64,000 bases of DNA from Kordia aestuariivivens (GTDB lineage: Bacteria > Bacteroidota > Bacteroidia > Flavobacteriales > Flavobacteriaceae), in contig NZ_JACGWS010000015.1 of assembly GCF_014397005.1 (NCBI RefSeq), positions 62,001 through 126,000 on the forward strand. Reading direction: 5' to 3'. This document shows positions 28,041 through 36,222 of the stretch, piece by piece. The notes beneath the pieces are model-generated. The model worked only from the letters and a program-made list of their open reading frames with translations, searched no databases and was not told the DNA's origin. How positions within the stretch are numbered: position 1 is the first letter of the stretch; each line of letters opens with the position of its first letter. The translations under genes and the position numbers were made by a program.

Positions 28041-28835
28041 ATGAAGAAAAAATTAGAAGGAGATTTAGTAAGTATTGCGCATCGCATCCTTAAGTTAAAG
28101 GGAAGAGAAGACGTAGTTGCGCTACATAAAGAAGCAAAGGAAGTTTTTGAAAAGTTGTCGGTATTATTGTTTTTTGAAGAACAATTTAAAGATTCTGTGC
28201 CTGAGTATGCAGATTCTTCTTTTTTCCAAACTTTAGAAAATGTATACAACCATGATAAGGTAGAACAAAACGCTGAAGATGATGATATTATTCGTCATAG
28301 CTTGGTTGCAGAAGATCCAGAACAAGACGATTTGATTGAGCCGTTGATGGAAACTATCAGAAACATGGTGGCTGAAATGCCAGAAGAAGATGAAGATGAG
28401 GCAGCAGTAGAAACGCCGACACCATCAACACCAAAACAACAAACCTTAGAAGATATTTTAGCAGATGTATTGCCGCAACCTACGTTTGTAAAGAGCGAAG
28501 ATGTAGCTAAAGAAACTACAGAAACAAGCCCTGCACAAACCGTTACGAAAGAGGTAAAAGCTACTAAAACGGAGACCAAACCTAAGTCTTTAAATGATCG
28601 GTTGAATACAGGAATTTCTATTGGATTAAACGATCGTATTGCATTTACAAAGCATTTATTTGAAGGCAATCAGGAAGATTATAATCGTGTAATTTCGCAA
28701 TTGAATACTACAGAAACAGAAACAGAAGCGAAAGACTTTATTTATAATATGATCAAACCCGATTATAAAAATTGGGCAGGAAAAGAAGAGTATGAAAATC
28801 GCTTTATAGAGATTATAGAACGTAAGTTTGCGTAG
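28041..28835 (+). CDS. hypothetical flavobacterial protein, acidic linker plus C-terminal helical domain
   Basis: The 264 residues start MKKKLEGDLVSIAHRILKLK, then a helical domain (to about 80), a long acidic, Pro/Thr/Lys-rich disordered linker (about 110-190) and a conserved-looking C-terminal domain (LNDRIAFTKHLFEGNQEDYNRVISQLNT ... WAGKEEYENRFIEIIERKF). No signal peptide or membrane segment is present, so it is cytoplasmic. I recognise it only as a type of protein found next to tdk/alr in Flavobacteriaceae; function is unknown. It is divergent from tdk. Confidence 0.82.
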   Translation: MKKKLEGDLVSIAHRILKLKGREDVVALHKEAKEVFEKLSVLLFFEEQFKDSVPEYADSSFFQTLENVYNHDKVEQNAEDDDIIRHSLVAEDPEQDDLIEPLMETIRNMVAEMPEEDEDEAAVETPTPSTPKQQTLEDILADVLPQPTFVKSEDVAKETTETSPAQTVTKEVKATKTETKPKSLNDRLNTGISIGLNDRIAFTKHLFEGNQEDYNRVISQLNTTETETEAKDFIYNMIKPDYKNWAGKEEYENRFIEIIERKFA

Positions 28836-28954
28836 TTTTTTTAGACTTGCTTAGATTGTTGGATTGTTTAGACTTTTTAGATTTTGTACTTCGATAAACA
28901 AGTAGAACTATCGAGAAGCACTTTGATTTCAATAATTTTACTTGTTTAGAGGTT

Positions 28955-29032
28955 CGTCAAACTGAACTTGATTCAGTTTCACATAATAGTAAGATTCATT
29001 TGTAAAGATGCTGAATCAAGTTCAGCATGACG
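28955..29032. repeat. inverted pair of GTCA-headed CTGAACTTGATTCAG palindromes
   Basis: The left unit is CGTCA then AACTGAActtgaTTCAGTT; the right unit, inverted, has ATGCTGAAtcaagTTCAGCAT then TGACG. Each is a palindrome, and together they form a larger inverted repeat with CGTCA/TGACG ends. Confidence 0.82.
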
Positions 29033-29053
29033 AAATTTTGGCTACCAAATTTT

Positions 29054-32000
29054 CTAATAATTAACATAAACCCAACCCGTTTTTTCAATGGTATTTCCTT
29101 GTAATTTTAATACATAGAAATATGTTCCAACAGGTACAATTTGATTCTTCTCAAAGAGCACAACATTTTGGTTGCACTCGCCATTCCAGTCGTTTGCGTA
29201 GTTTCTTGTTTTGTACACAATAGTTCCCCATCTGTTGAAAATGATCAATTCGTTGTCCGAATAATTGTCTAAACATTCAATTTCCCAAACATCATTTATT
29301 GTATTGTCATTTGGTGAAAAACCACTCGGAATTTGCAAACAATCAGGCAGTGTAAACGCTTCTGCTGAATTATTCGTGAGATCCAAGTCAACATCATCCT
29401 GACTCACTATTTGTACAACATTTGTATAATCATCGCCGTCTACAACGGTTACATTAATTGTTAACGTTGCCGAACTTCCTGCTGTTAATGTAGCAATTGT
29501 CCATAATTGTGTATTAGAATCATACAAACCGCTACTTGTGGTATGTGAAACATAATTATATCCATTTGGAAGCATTTCTTCGATGACAATATTAGAAGCA
29601 TCTAAAGCACTATTGTTGGTAATTGTAATGGTAAATTGTACCGATTCGCCAATAGAAGGTGTATCAATATCTACTTCTTTTTCAATGCCTAAATCAATAC
29701 AGGAAACAGCAGTAATAGTAATCATTTCTCTTGCAATTCCAGGACAGTTATTTTCATTGATAACTTCAATTTCATACACTATATCTGCTGTAATTATTGA
29801 AGTTTCAAAGCTCGTTCCTGTAAATATGATTTGAGTTGGATCGGCACTTTCATACCAATTATACGTATACGCTATCGTTGGATTGTCAATAGTAAGTGTC
29901 GTTGTTGTTCCAGAACAGACTTCTGCATCCGCAATGCCTAAGTTGATATCATTGTGAATTTCAAAAACGTCAACTTGAATTTCAGTTTCATCATCATCCG
30001 CCAATCCATCCGCTAAATCGTCTATTGTAAAACTCGTCGTTACATCGCTGTCTAAATCAGTCGTATCTGTCGCAGTAATTTCTGCGGTACTTTCATATTG
30101 ATTCGTTAAGGCAACATCTACATTTAAAATCGTTGTTGTAATTTCTGCGGTAAACGTATTGCTTCCAGCTGCAGCTGAAATACTAATATTGGAAAGTTCC
30201 CAAATTCCTGTTGTATTTGTGTACGTTCCGCCTGCATTGTCTGAAATATAGGTAAATCCTAAAGGATTCAAATAGTGTTCAATAGCAACGCTTGTCACAT
30301 CATCAGGACCATTATTGGTTACCGTTAACGTAAATATTGCTTCATCGCCTTCACAATATTGCGTTTGATTTGGTGTTAACGAAATCTCTAAATCAGCACT
30401 TGGTGGAAGTGGTAATACATTTAAGGTTGCAAAAACGCTTGTTGCATCTATATTATTTAAGTTTGAAAAATTGGTAAATTCATTTGTATAGAAACCACTT
30501 GTGGAAGAAGTAACTAATACCGAAAATGTACAATTGGCAACTCCGGCAGGAAATACCAAATTGGCAATTCCAACAAAATCATCATTTGTCAATCCAACAA
30601 AATCTGCTGTACAACCGTTACTTTGTACCCAAGACGGATCGCCCGCTAAGACAATTCCCGCAGGTAAATTATCTGTAAAAGAAATTCCAGATTGTGCTAA
30701 GTTTCCAGGAACATTTTCAATCGTAAAAGTTAATAAAGATGTTTGCGATGCTATAATTTCATCGGGCACAAAACTTTTAAATACTTGTGGTGAAATTACT
30801 TGAACATTAGAAATAGAAATATTTGTACTTGGATCAAATTCTCCATTATTAGCAGGATCTGGTTGTACTTCAGCAATATTGTTAAACGAACCTCCAAAAT
30901 TTGGTGCTACTACAGGAATTCGTAATTGTATGGTTGCATCTGGATCTAACAATGGAATAACACCAGAAACTATATTTGTAGCTGAATCTACAGTAAATGT
31001 TGTCACACAAGTAGCACTTCCACTTGTAACGGTACATGTTGGTGTTCCTGTAATGGTAAATGCACTATTGACAGTTGTGCTAAAAGTTGCGTCTGTAGCT
31101 GTTGAACTAATGACACTATTGGTAATATCTACAATCCACTCAAAATTACTATTGATAGGAACCGTTGGCGAAGAAGGAAACGTTTGTACGATTAAATCTA
31201 CGCAAGGTGTTAAAAAACTTGTAGCAATGGATGTCTTTGTAAAATTTAGCCCGTCCAAAATAGTTCCTGTAACACCATTGGCAACGGATGTTACCATACT
31301 TGAACATTCGGGAGTCCAATTGACAACAACTTCAAACGTAATAGAACTTTGGGGAGCAAGTTCCCAATTTTCAGCGGCGGTAATCTCCCAAAAAACATCA
31401 TTCGTTAGTGTATAATTGGTGCCAATATTTGCATTCGTTACATCATAACAACTTGCTGTTCCTGTGGTTGAAACACAGTTTACCGATTGTAATACGGCAG
31501 TTACAGTAGTCGCAGTTATAGGAGAAGCATAAAAGTCTACTAATGACAATGGAATTGACACTAAATTATTATTTGTCACTGTAATTTCATACGTAATATC
31601 GCCCCATGGAATAGGTTCGTTTGCGGAACCGCCTAATGGTAATGTTGGACTTATTTGTGTTTTGGTAATTAGAAAATCATTGATACTAATACATTGAGCA
31701 GTTCCAGGTGCTTGCGGAAGAACGGTATTAGAAAACTCATTATTATCATCAGGATTACAATCAACATGTTCTAACATATTGATAGTACTTCGGTAATTAG
31801 AAATAATTACATCATTGGAAGGACAAATAGGTTCTATATAACGAACAACAGTTCTTGTGACGACTTGACCGCCCGAAGGAATTATATAATCTTCCACGGA
31901 CCAAAATTGCCCTGTAGGACCAATTACATAATTAGTGGTTCCACAATTTAATCCACCTGTGGCACTAATGCATTGTACAGAGATAATTTCCCACTCCACA

Positions 32001-33130
32001 CCCAAATTTTGTAAAAAGAAACGAATTGTGGTATCTAACGGACCATTATTAGTTACGGTAGTTTCATAGGTTACCGTTTGGTTATAATCGGCAATAATTG
32101 CTCCACCTGCAGGATCTGTTTGAATTGTATTAATGGTAACATCTGTACACGGACAAAGTACAGAAAGTAATAAATTTGTAACTTCAATATTTGACTGTGT
32201 TGCCGATGTAGTATTATTTGCTAACGCTACTCTGGCAAAACTTCGCGTTCTGATCAAGCTAGATTCTAATCCGCATTCGCCTTCAAAATAGGCATACACA
32301 ACTCTAAATGTAATACTTGATTGTGAAGGAAATATAATTTGGTTATCAAACAAATACATTTCTTGTGTTGGAACAATTACCGTAGGATTTCCGGAAGTAA
32401 CGCCTAAATCTGCCGGACATGAAACGCCGTTCGTACTACCAATACATTGCAACGAAATTAATTGTACCAATGCTGTTCCATTATCTGCGGTAGATTGCAT
32501 TCCTTGAAACAAACTAAAATTATCAATAGGATATTCAATGGTACTATTATTTGTAATAGTAAACTCAAACGTAACTTGATCGCCCCAAGCGGAAATTGCA
32601 GTTCCTGCTGCTGGCGAAATCTGCTGGTAGTCTATCACAAAATCTAACGGAACATTATTTACGTCCATAGAAACGATAGATGTATTACTATCGGGCATGG
32701 TATCTGTGGTGCCTGTTGGCGGAAAAGCTTCTGCAATTGTTGAAATTCCTCCTAATTCTGTAGGCGCTCTTAAAGTAATTCGAATTTGTACGCTAGAATT
32801 TGTTGGCATGTTTGGAAGCAAGCCTGTTATCAAATTTGTTCCTCCATTAAACACCAAATTTGTAGCCAAATCTGCGCCACCAAGCGGGTTGATGCTTTCA
32901 ATAGAAACGAACGTAACATTTGGATTTAATTGTTGTGAAAATGTAGCATTACTAACAGAATTTCCAGAATTACTAATGGTGGTAACATAGTTAAATTCTT
33001 GAAATAAAAATACATTTGGAATGGTAGTTCCGCCAGCATCTGTAACTTCAACACTAATAGATAAATCTGTGGTTTGACTCCACACAGATGTGGATATTAA
33101 CAGGAAAAAGAGGTAAAATAGTCGGCTCAT
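29054..33130 (-). CDS. giant DUF11-repeat surface protein with type B T9SS sorting domain
   Basis: A signal peptide (MSRLFYLFFLLISTSVWSQ) leads a 1358-residue extracellular protein made of tandem DUF11/CARDB-like beta-sandwich modules (recurring TDLSISVEVTD..., TYEITVTNN, VQFTITITNNSALDASNIVI). It ends with the gliding-motility-associated C-terminal domain, IPSGFSPNDNTINDVWEIE ... ELIIFNRWGTIVYK ... GTYFYVLKLQG, a type B T9SS signal. Such proteins are exported by the type IX machinery and are often surface adhesins or cell-wall-like spacers. It lies between the hypothetical gene at 28041 and rsmI, and is not obviously in an operon. Confidence 0.93.
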   Translation of the reverse strand: MSRLFYLFFLLISTSVWSQTTDLSISVEVTDAGGTTIPNVFLFQEFNYVTTISNSGNSVSNATFSQQLNPNVTFVSIESINPLGGADLATNLVFNGGTNLITGLLPNMPTNSSVQIRITLRAPTELGGISTIAEAFPPTGTTDTMPDSNTSIVSMDVNNVPLDFVIDYQQISPAAGTAISAWGDQVTFEFTITNNSTIEYPIDNFSLFQGMQSTADNGTALVQLISLQCIGSTNGVSCPADLGVTSGNPTVIVPTQEMYLFDNQIIFPSQSSITFRVVYAYFEGECGLESSLIRTRSFARVALANNTTSATQSNIEVTNLLLSVLCPCTDVTINTIQTDPAGGAIIADYNQTVTYETTVTNNGPLDTTIRFFLQNLGVEWEIISVQCISATGGLNCGTTNYVIGPTGQFWSVEDYIIPSGGQVVTRTVVRYIEPICPSNDVIISNYRSTINMLEHVDCNPDDNNEFSNTVLPQAPGTAQCISINDFLITKTQISPTLPLGGSANEPIPWGDITYEITVTNNNLVSIPLSLVDFYASPITATTVTAVLQSVNCVSTTGTASCYDVTNANIGTNYTLTNDVFWEITAAENWELAPQSSITFEVVVNWTPECSSMVTSVANGVTGTILDGLNFTKTSIATSFLTPCVDLIVQTFPSSPTVPINSNFEWIVDITNSVISSTATDATFSTTVNSAFTITGTPTCTVTSGSATCVTTFTVDSATNIVSGVIPLLDPDATIQLRIPVVAPNFGGSFNNIAEVQPDPANNGEFDPSTNISISNVQVISPQVFKSFVPDEIIASQTSLLTFTIENVPGNLAQSGISFTDNLPAGIVLAGDPSWVQSNGCTADFVGLTNDDFVGIANLVFPAGVANCTFSVLVTSSTSGFYTNEFTNFSNLNNIDATSVFATLNVLPLPPSADLEISLTPNQTQYCEGDEAIFTLTVTNNGPDDVTSVAIEHYLNPLGFTYISDNAGGTYTNTTGIWELSNISISAAAGSNTFTAEITTTILNVDVALTNQYESTAEITATDTTDLDSDVTTSFTIDDLADGLADDDETEIQVDVFEIHNDINLGIADAEVCSGTTTTLTIDNPTIAYTYNWYESADPTQIIFTGTSFETSIITADIVYEIEVINENNCPGIAREMITITAVSCIDLGIEKEVDIDTPSIGESVQFTITITNNSALDASNIVIEEMLPNGYNYVSHTTSSGLYDSNTQLWTIATLTAGSSATLTINVTVVDGDDYTNVVQIVSQDDVDLDLTNNSAEAFTLPDCLQIPSGFSPNDNTINDVWEIECLDNYSDNELIIFNRWGTIVYKTRNYANDWNGECNQNVVLFEKNQIVPVGTYFYVLKLQGNTIEKTGWVYVNY

Positions 33131-33269
33131 ATATTATAAATGATACGCAAAACCTTAAAAGGTTGCGTATATATAACAATAAAGGTACAGTAATTACGAC
33201 TTATATTTTTTTAATAGTTATTTTTGAATTGAAATTTAACAGGAACTTCAACTTCTAAACGCAGCATTG

Positions 33270-33941
33270 ATGAAACTTTATATTGTGCCAACACCTATTG
33301 GAAACTTACAAGATATGACCTTTAGAGCGGTTGAAGTTTTGAAGAGTGTCGATCTTATTCTTGCGGAAGATACACGCACAAGCGGAAAACTGTTGAAGCA
33401 TTTCGAAATTGGTACACACATGCAAAGTCATCACATGCACAATGAGCATAAAACGATGGAAACGTTGATAAAACGCATGCAAGCCGGCGAAACGTTTGCA
33501 TTGATCAGTGATGCAGGAACGCCCGCAATTTCAGATCCTGGATTTTTACTCACACGCGAATGTATTGCGAACAATATTCCTGTAGAATGTTTGCCAGGCG
33601 CCACAGCTTTTGTACCAGCGTTGGTGAATAGTGGTTTGCCAAATGATAAATTTGTCTTTGAAGGATTTTTGCCTGTAAAAAAGGGACGGCAAACGCGCTT
33701 TAAAATTTTAGCGGAAGAAACGCGCACCATGATTTTCTACGAATCGCCACATAAACTAGTCAAAACGTTGGGGCATTTCTGTGAATATTTCGGCGAAGAC
33801 CGACAAGTTTCTGTTTCCCGTGAACTCACAAAACTATTTGAAGAAAACATTCGCGGTACTGCAAAAGAAGTTTTAACACATTATGAAAACAAACCACCAA
33901 AAGGCGAGATTGTTGTTGTGGTTGATGGGAAAAGGCAGTAG
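33270..33941 (+). CDS. rsmI: 16S rRNA 2'-O-methyltransferase RsmI
   Basis: RsmI 2'-O-methylates C1402 of 16S rRNA with SAM. The protein begins MKLYIVPTPIGNLQDMTFRA, the family hallmark, with LILAEDTRTSGKLLKHF next. ALISDAGTPAISDPG and CLPGATAFVPALVNSG, the SAM-site loops, follow. Length (223) is slightly short of the E. coli enzyme, as usual in Bacteroidota. The ATG at 33270 is chosen over a TTG one codon upstream. Confidence 0.97.
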   Translation: MKLYIVPTPIGNLQDMTFRAVEVLKSVDLILAEDTRTSGKLLKHFEIGTHMQSHHMHNEHKTMETLIKRMQAGETFALISDAGTPAISDPGFLLTRECIANNIPVECLPGATAFVPALVNSGLPNDKFVFEGFLPVKKGRQTRFKILAEETRTMIFYESPHKLVKTLGHFCEYFGEDRQVSVSRELTKLFEENIRGTAKEVLTHYENKPPKGEIVVVVDGKRQ

Positions 33942-33972
33942 TGAGTTATTAGTAGTGGGAATTGAGAAAATT

Positions 33973-34018
33973 ACGTCATATCGAGTGAAATTCTGAAAGA
34001 ATTTAGTATCGAGATAAA
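33973..34018 (+). repeat. GTCA-headed TCGAGTG...GTATCGA palindrome
   Basis: CGTCA-TATCGAGTG, inner AAATTC/GAATTT stem, then AGTATCGAGATA. Outer TATC/GATA and the inner stem are complementary but differ from copies near 60 kb. Further degenerate repeat pieces fill the rest of 34019-34165. Confidence 0.75.
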
Positions 34019-34178
34019 GTAATTTTCAAAATAATTCGTGAATTCGCGGCAAAACAAGTGAGATACTGCACTTCGATAAACTCAGCATACCATTCAGTAA
34101 GACGAAAAAACCAATAGCAAGCAGCTAAAAGCTAGAACCCAAAAGCGAAGCGACCCAAAACCTATTACCTAAAAAAAC

Positions 34179-34613
34179 CTAACTCGCTTCCCCCAAAATT
34201 CCATGCAACGAAAACACATTCTTATGCACCATGCATTTGGTTTTTTTAAACAAGTTTGTAACAATCTTTTTTTCCTGTTGGATAATTTGAAACATCTTTT
34301 CAAGCATTTCGAAATCTTGTGATTTGTAACGTTTCAAGCATAAAATATAGGGCAACTCTTTCTTGCTTGATAAATATCGAACGCCAGCTTTAATGGCGGC
34401 AGAATGACCTTTGTCTTTTTTTACATCAATAATCGAAATAGGAACCATTGCATCTTCTTGAATTTCCTTCAATAGTTCCAACGTTTTATCTGTACTTCCG
34501 TTATTCACAAAACAAATAGAGAGTTTACTTTTTTCAGCAAACAGATGTACAAATTTTTGGACTTCAATTGCTGTTTCGTCATTTCGGAATAATATCAAAA
34601 TTCCAATCTTCAT
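34179..34613 (-). CDS. short GT2-like protein lacking the DxD motif
   Basis: The 144 residues align with only the first half of a GT-A glycosyltransferase: ILILFRNDETAIEVQKF, CFVNNGSTDKTLELLKEI and KDKGHSAAIKAGVRYL correspond to the nucleotide-sugar binding region of the neighbouring fused enzyme. Where that enzyme has LDADL, this protein reads LCLKRYKSQD, so the metal-binding DxD is missing and the acceptor half is absent. It is probably not an active transferase: a degenerate paralogue or a regulatory/binding subunit. It follows the receiver-GT2 gene on the same strand. Confidence 0.8.
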   Translation of the reverse strand: MKIGILILFRNDETAIEVQKFVHLFAEKSKLSICFVNNGSTDKTLELLKEIQEDAMVPISIIDVKKDKGHSAAIKAGVRYLSSKKELPYILCLKRYKSQDFEMLEKMFQIIQQEKKIVTNLFKKTKCMVHKNVFSLHGILGEAS

Positions 34614-34635
34614 TTTTGGTAGATTTTAAGGTTTC

Positions 34636-34719
34636 GTGAAACTCAATTTTGAGAAGCCTGATAAGGTGAACTCAAAACTGAAAGTTGAACTAACTTCGCT
34701 GAAGAGCGAAGTCTTTTTT
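34636..34719 (+). repeat. copy A of the GTGAAACTCAATTTTGAG repeat with terminal hairpin
   Basis: It starts GTGAAACTCAATTTTGAGAAG, has a variable middle with AAAGTTGAACTAA, and ends in the hairpin ACTTCGCT-GAAG-AGCGAAGT followed by T7. The hairpin would act as a terminator on the plus strand, although both neighbouring genes are on the minus strand. Confidence 0.75.
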
Positions 34720-34769
34720 TATGTATTCTAAAATATTACGCAATTTCAAAATCGGTAGTTACTTCCTCT

Positions 34770-35924
34770 TTAGTTGAAGCTTTTTTTTTTACCTCTATAC
34801 GACCAAGCTATCTGACCCAATTGTCCAATAATTTTGATAGAATCTTTCATCGATAACTTTGATCCGTCTGCGTGAATCCAACGTTTCAATGGCTTCTCGC
34901 ACATCATTGCACGCGCTGTTTCCAATCCGAAATGTCTACGCATACGCATAAAAATTTCCACATCAAACAACCACTTTGTAATGAACTTTTTATCAAAAGC
35001 TAAATTGATCACATCTTTATGGAAAATCTTCGCACCACATTGTGTGTCTTTAAAATTCATGGATAAAATATTTCTGATAATCAAATTGATTGTCATACTG
35101 ATAATCTTACGCGCAGATTCTTTCGTAATATTTGCGCCCATTCTGCTAATTCGTGAACCACTCACAATCTTAAATTCCGAGTTTTCAATCGTAGAAACCA
35201 AATCATCAAAATCTGATAAATCCGTAGACAAATCTGCATCCAAAAACCCGATATAATCCAAATCTTCTTGTTGCGCCATAAGCAACATTCCCAAACGAAC
35301 TGCTTCTGCTTTTCCGCCATTTTTTTCACAATCATACACGGTAATAAAGTCTTCACGTCCTTTTTGTAATTTGTGCAAAACATCTAACGTTGCATCTTTA
35401 CTTCCATCATTCACAAAACACAAATGATAGCCTGAATTACGATCAATAAAATCTGTAAATTCTTTACTTAATAATCGCTCTGCTTCATCATAACAAGGAA
35501 TCACAACACCAACACATCGTTGCTGAATCATCACATTATTCGTGCTTTCTGTATTTGTTGTTTCTGGAATACCAATCAATCGTTTCACACGTGCACAAAC
35601 TTCGTTCAGGCTCAATGGTTTTTTCATATAATCGTTAATACCTAAATCGAATCCTTTTGTAATCATGTCATCATTTGTATTTCCCGATAATATCATAATT
35701 GGCGTAGCTTCTTTTTTATCGCTACGAATATGTTTTACGATTTCCATTCCGGAAATGGTTGGCATATTCATATCTACAATGACTAAATCTGGTTGAAACG
35801 TATCGTACAATTCAATGCCTTTAAAAGCGTTTGTTTCGGTTATAACTTCGTATCCTAATTCGGCTAATCTGCTTTCTAAAGGAATCAACACTAACTTCTG
35901 ATCGTCTATCGCTAATATCTTCAT
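34770..35924 (-). CDS. receiver domain fused to GT2 glycosyltransferase
   Basis: Residues 1-117 are a CheY-like receiver: acidic D7/D8, phosphoacceptor D51 in VIVDMNMPTISG, and K102 in KKPLS. Residues 135-370 are a GT-A glycosyltransferase most like polyprenyl-phosphate glucosyltransferases (ALG5 type): VVIPCYDEAERLL, CFVNDGSKDATL, metal-binding D229-A-D231 in GFLDADLSTD, and DTQCGAKIFHKDV. There are no membrane segments. Phosphorylation probably controls sugar transfer for the local polysaccharide. A T10 run at 34781-34790 (A10 in the mRNA) sits 4 codons before the stop; one base fewer would extend the protein to a stop at 34736. A 21-bp-spaced operator candidate lies about 90 bases upstream of the start. 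Confidence 0.92.
   Translation of the reverse strand: MKILAIDDQKLVLIPLESRLAELGYEVITETNAFKGIELYDTFQPDLVIVDMNMPTISGMEIVKHIRSDKKEATPIMILSGNTNDDMITKGFDLGINDYMKKPLSLNEVCARVKRLIGIPETTNTESTNNVMIQQRCVGVVIPCYDEAERLLSKEFTDFIDRNSGYHLCFVNDGSKDATLDVLHKLQKGREDFITVYDCEKNGGKAEAVRLGMLLMAQQEDLDYIGFLDADLSTDLSDFDDLVSTIENSEFKIVSGSRISRMGANITKESARKIISMTINLIIRNILSMNFKDTQCGAKIFHKDVINLAFDKKFITKWLFDVEIFMRMRRHFGLETARAMMCEKPLKRWIHADGSKLSMKDSIKIIGQLGQIAWSYRGKKKSFN
34781..34790 (-). other. A10 homopolymer (coding strand) at the 3' end of the receiver-GT2 gene
   Basis: Ten consecutive A on the coding strand. As given, the frame reads RGKKKSFN-stop. Losing one A gives RGKKKASTKEEVTTDFEIA and then a stop at 34736-34738. Length variation or polymerase slippage here would switch between two C-termini. 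Confidence 0.7.
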
Positions 35925-36014
35925 AATGGATAATTTTTTAGGGTTACTTACAGGTCAAAAGTAGGTTGGATTCGCTGAGGATTTTGCTAGAAGTACTCAA
36001 AACGAAACTATCCT

Positions 36015-36047
36015 TAGACGAAATGCAATTTCCTTTAGTCCAATTAA
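36015..36047 (+). promoter_or_regulatory. candidate LytTR-type operator 1 (21-bp direct repeat)
   Basis: TAGACGAAATGC at 36015 and TAGTCCAATTAA at 36036, starts 21 bases apart. A weaker third copy fits at 35994 (TACTCAAAA). The site is about 90 bases upstream of the receiver-GT2 gene (minus) and about 175 bases upstream of the divergent membrane-protein operon (plus). Confidence 0.5.
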
Positions 36048-36106
36048 AAATTACACCGTTTATCTTTACAATAATGAAATTACATGATGATGAGTTGTTT
36101 TAATAG

Positions 36107-36185
36107 CGTCATTCTGAACTTGATTCAGAATCCCATTAAGCTGATTTTAATTATTATGAGAAACCGAATCAAGTTCGGTTTGACG
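36107..36185. repeat. inverted pair of GTCA-headed palindromes
   Basis: The left unit is CGTCA-TTCTGAActtgaTTCAGAA; the right unit is AACCGAAtcaagTTCGGTT-TGACG. The outer stems TTC/GAA and AACC/GGTT differ between units but each stays complementary. Confidence 0.82.
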
Positions 36186-36222
36186 AGATTTTATTAAAAA
36201 GTGAATGCATCATATATAAAAC

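Noticed and set aside
30501-31415. Plus-strand frames of 100 and 178 codons opposite the DUF11 protein.
   Set aside because: Low-complexity Val/Thr/Ser composition mirrors the beta-repeat protein on the other strand.
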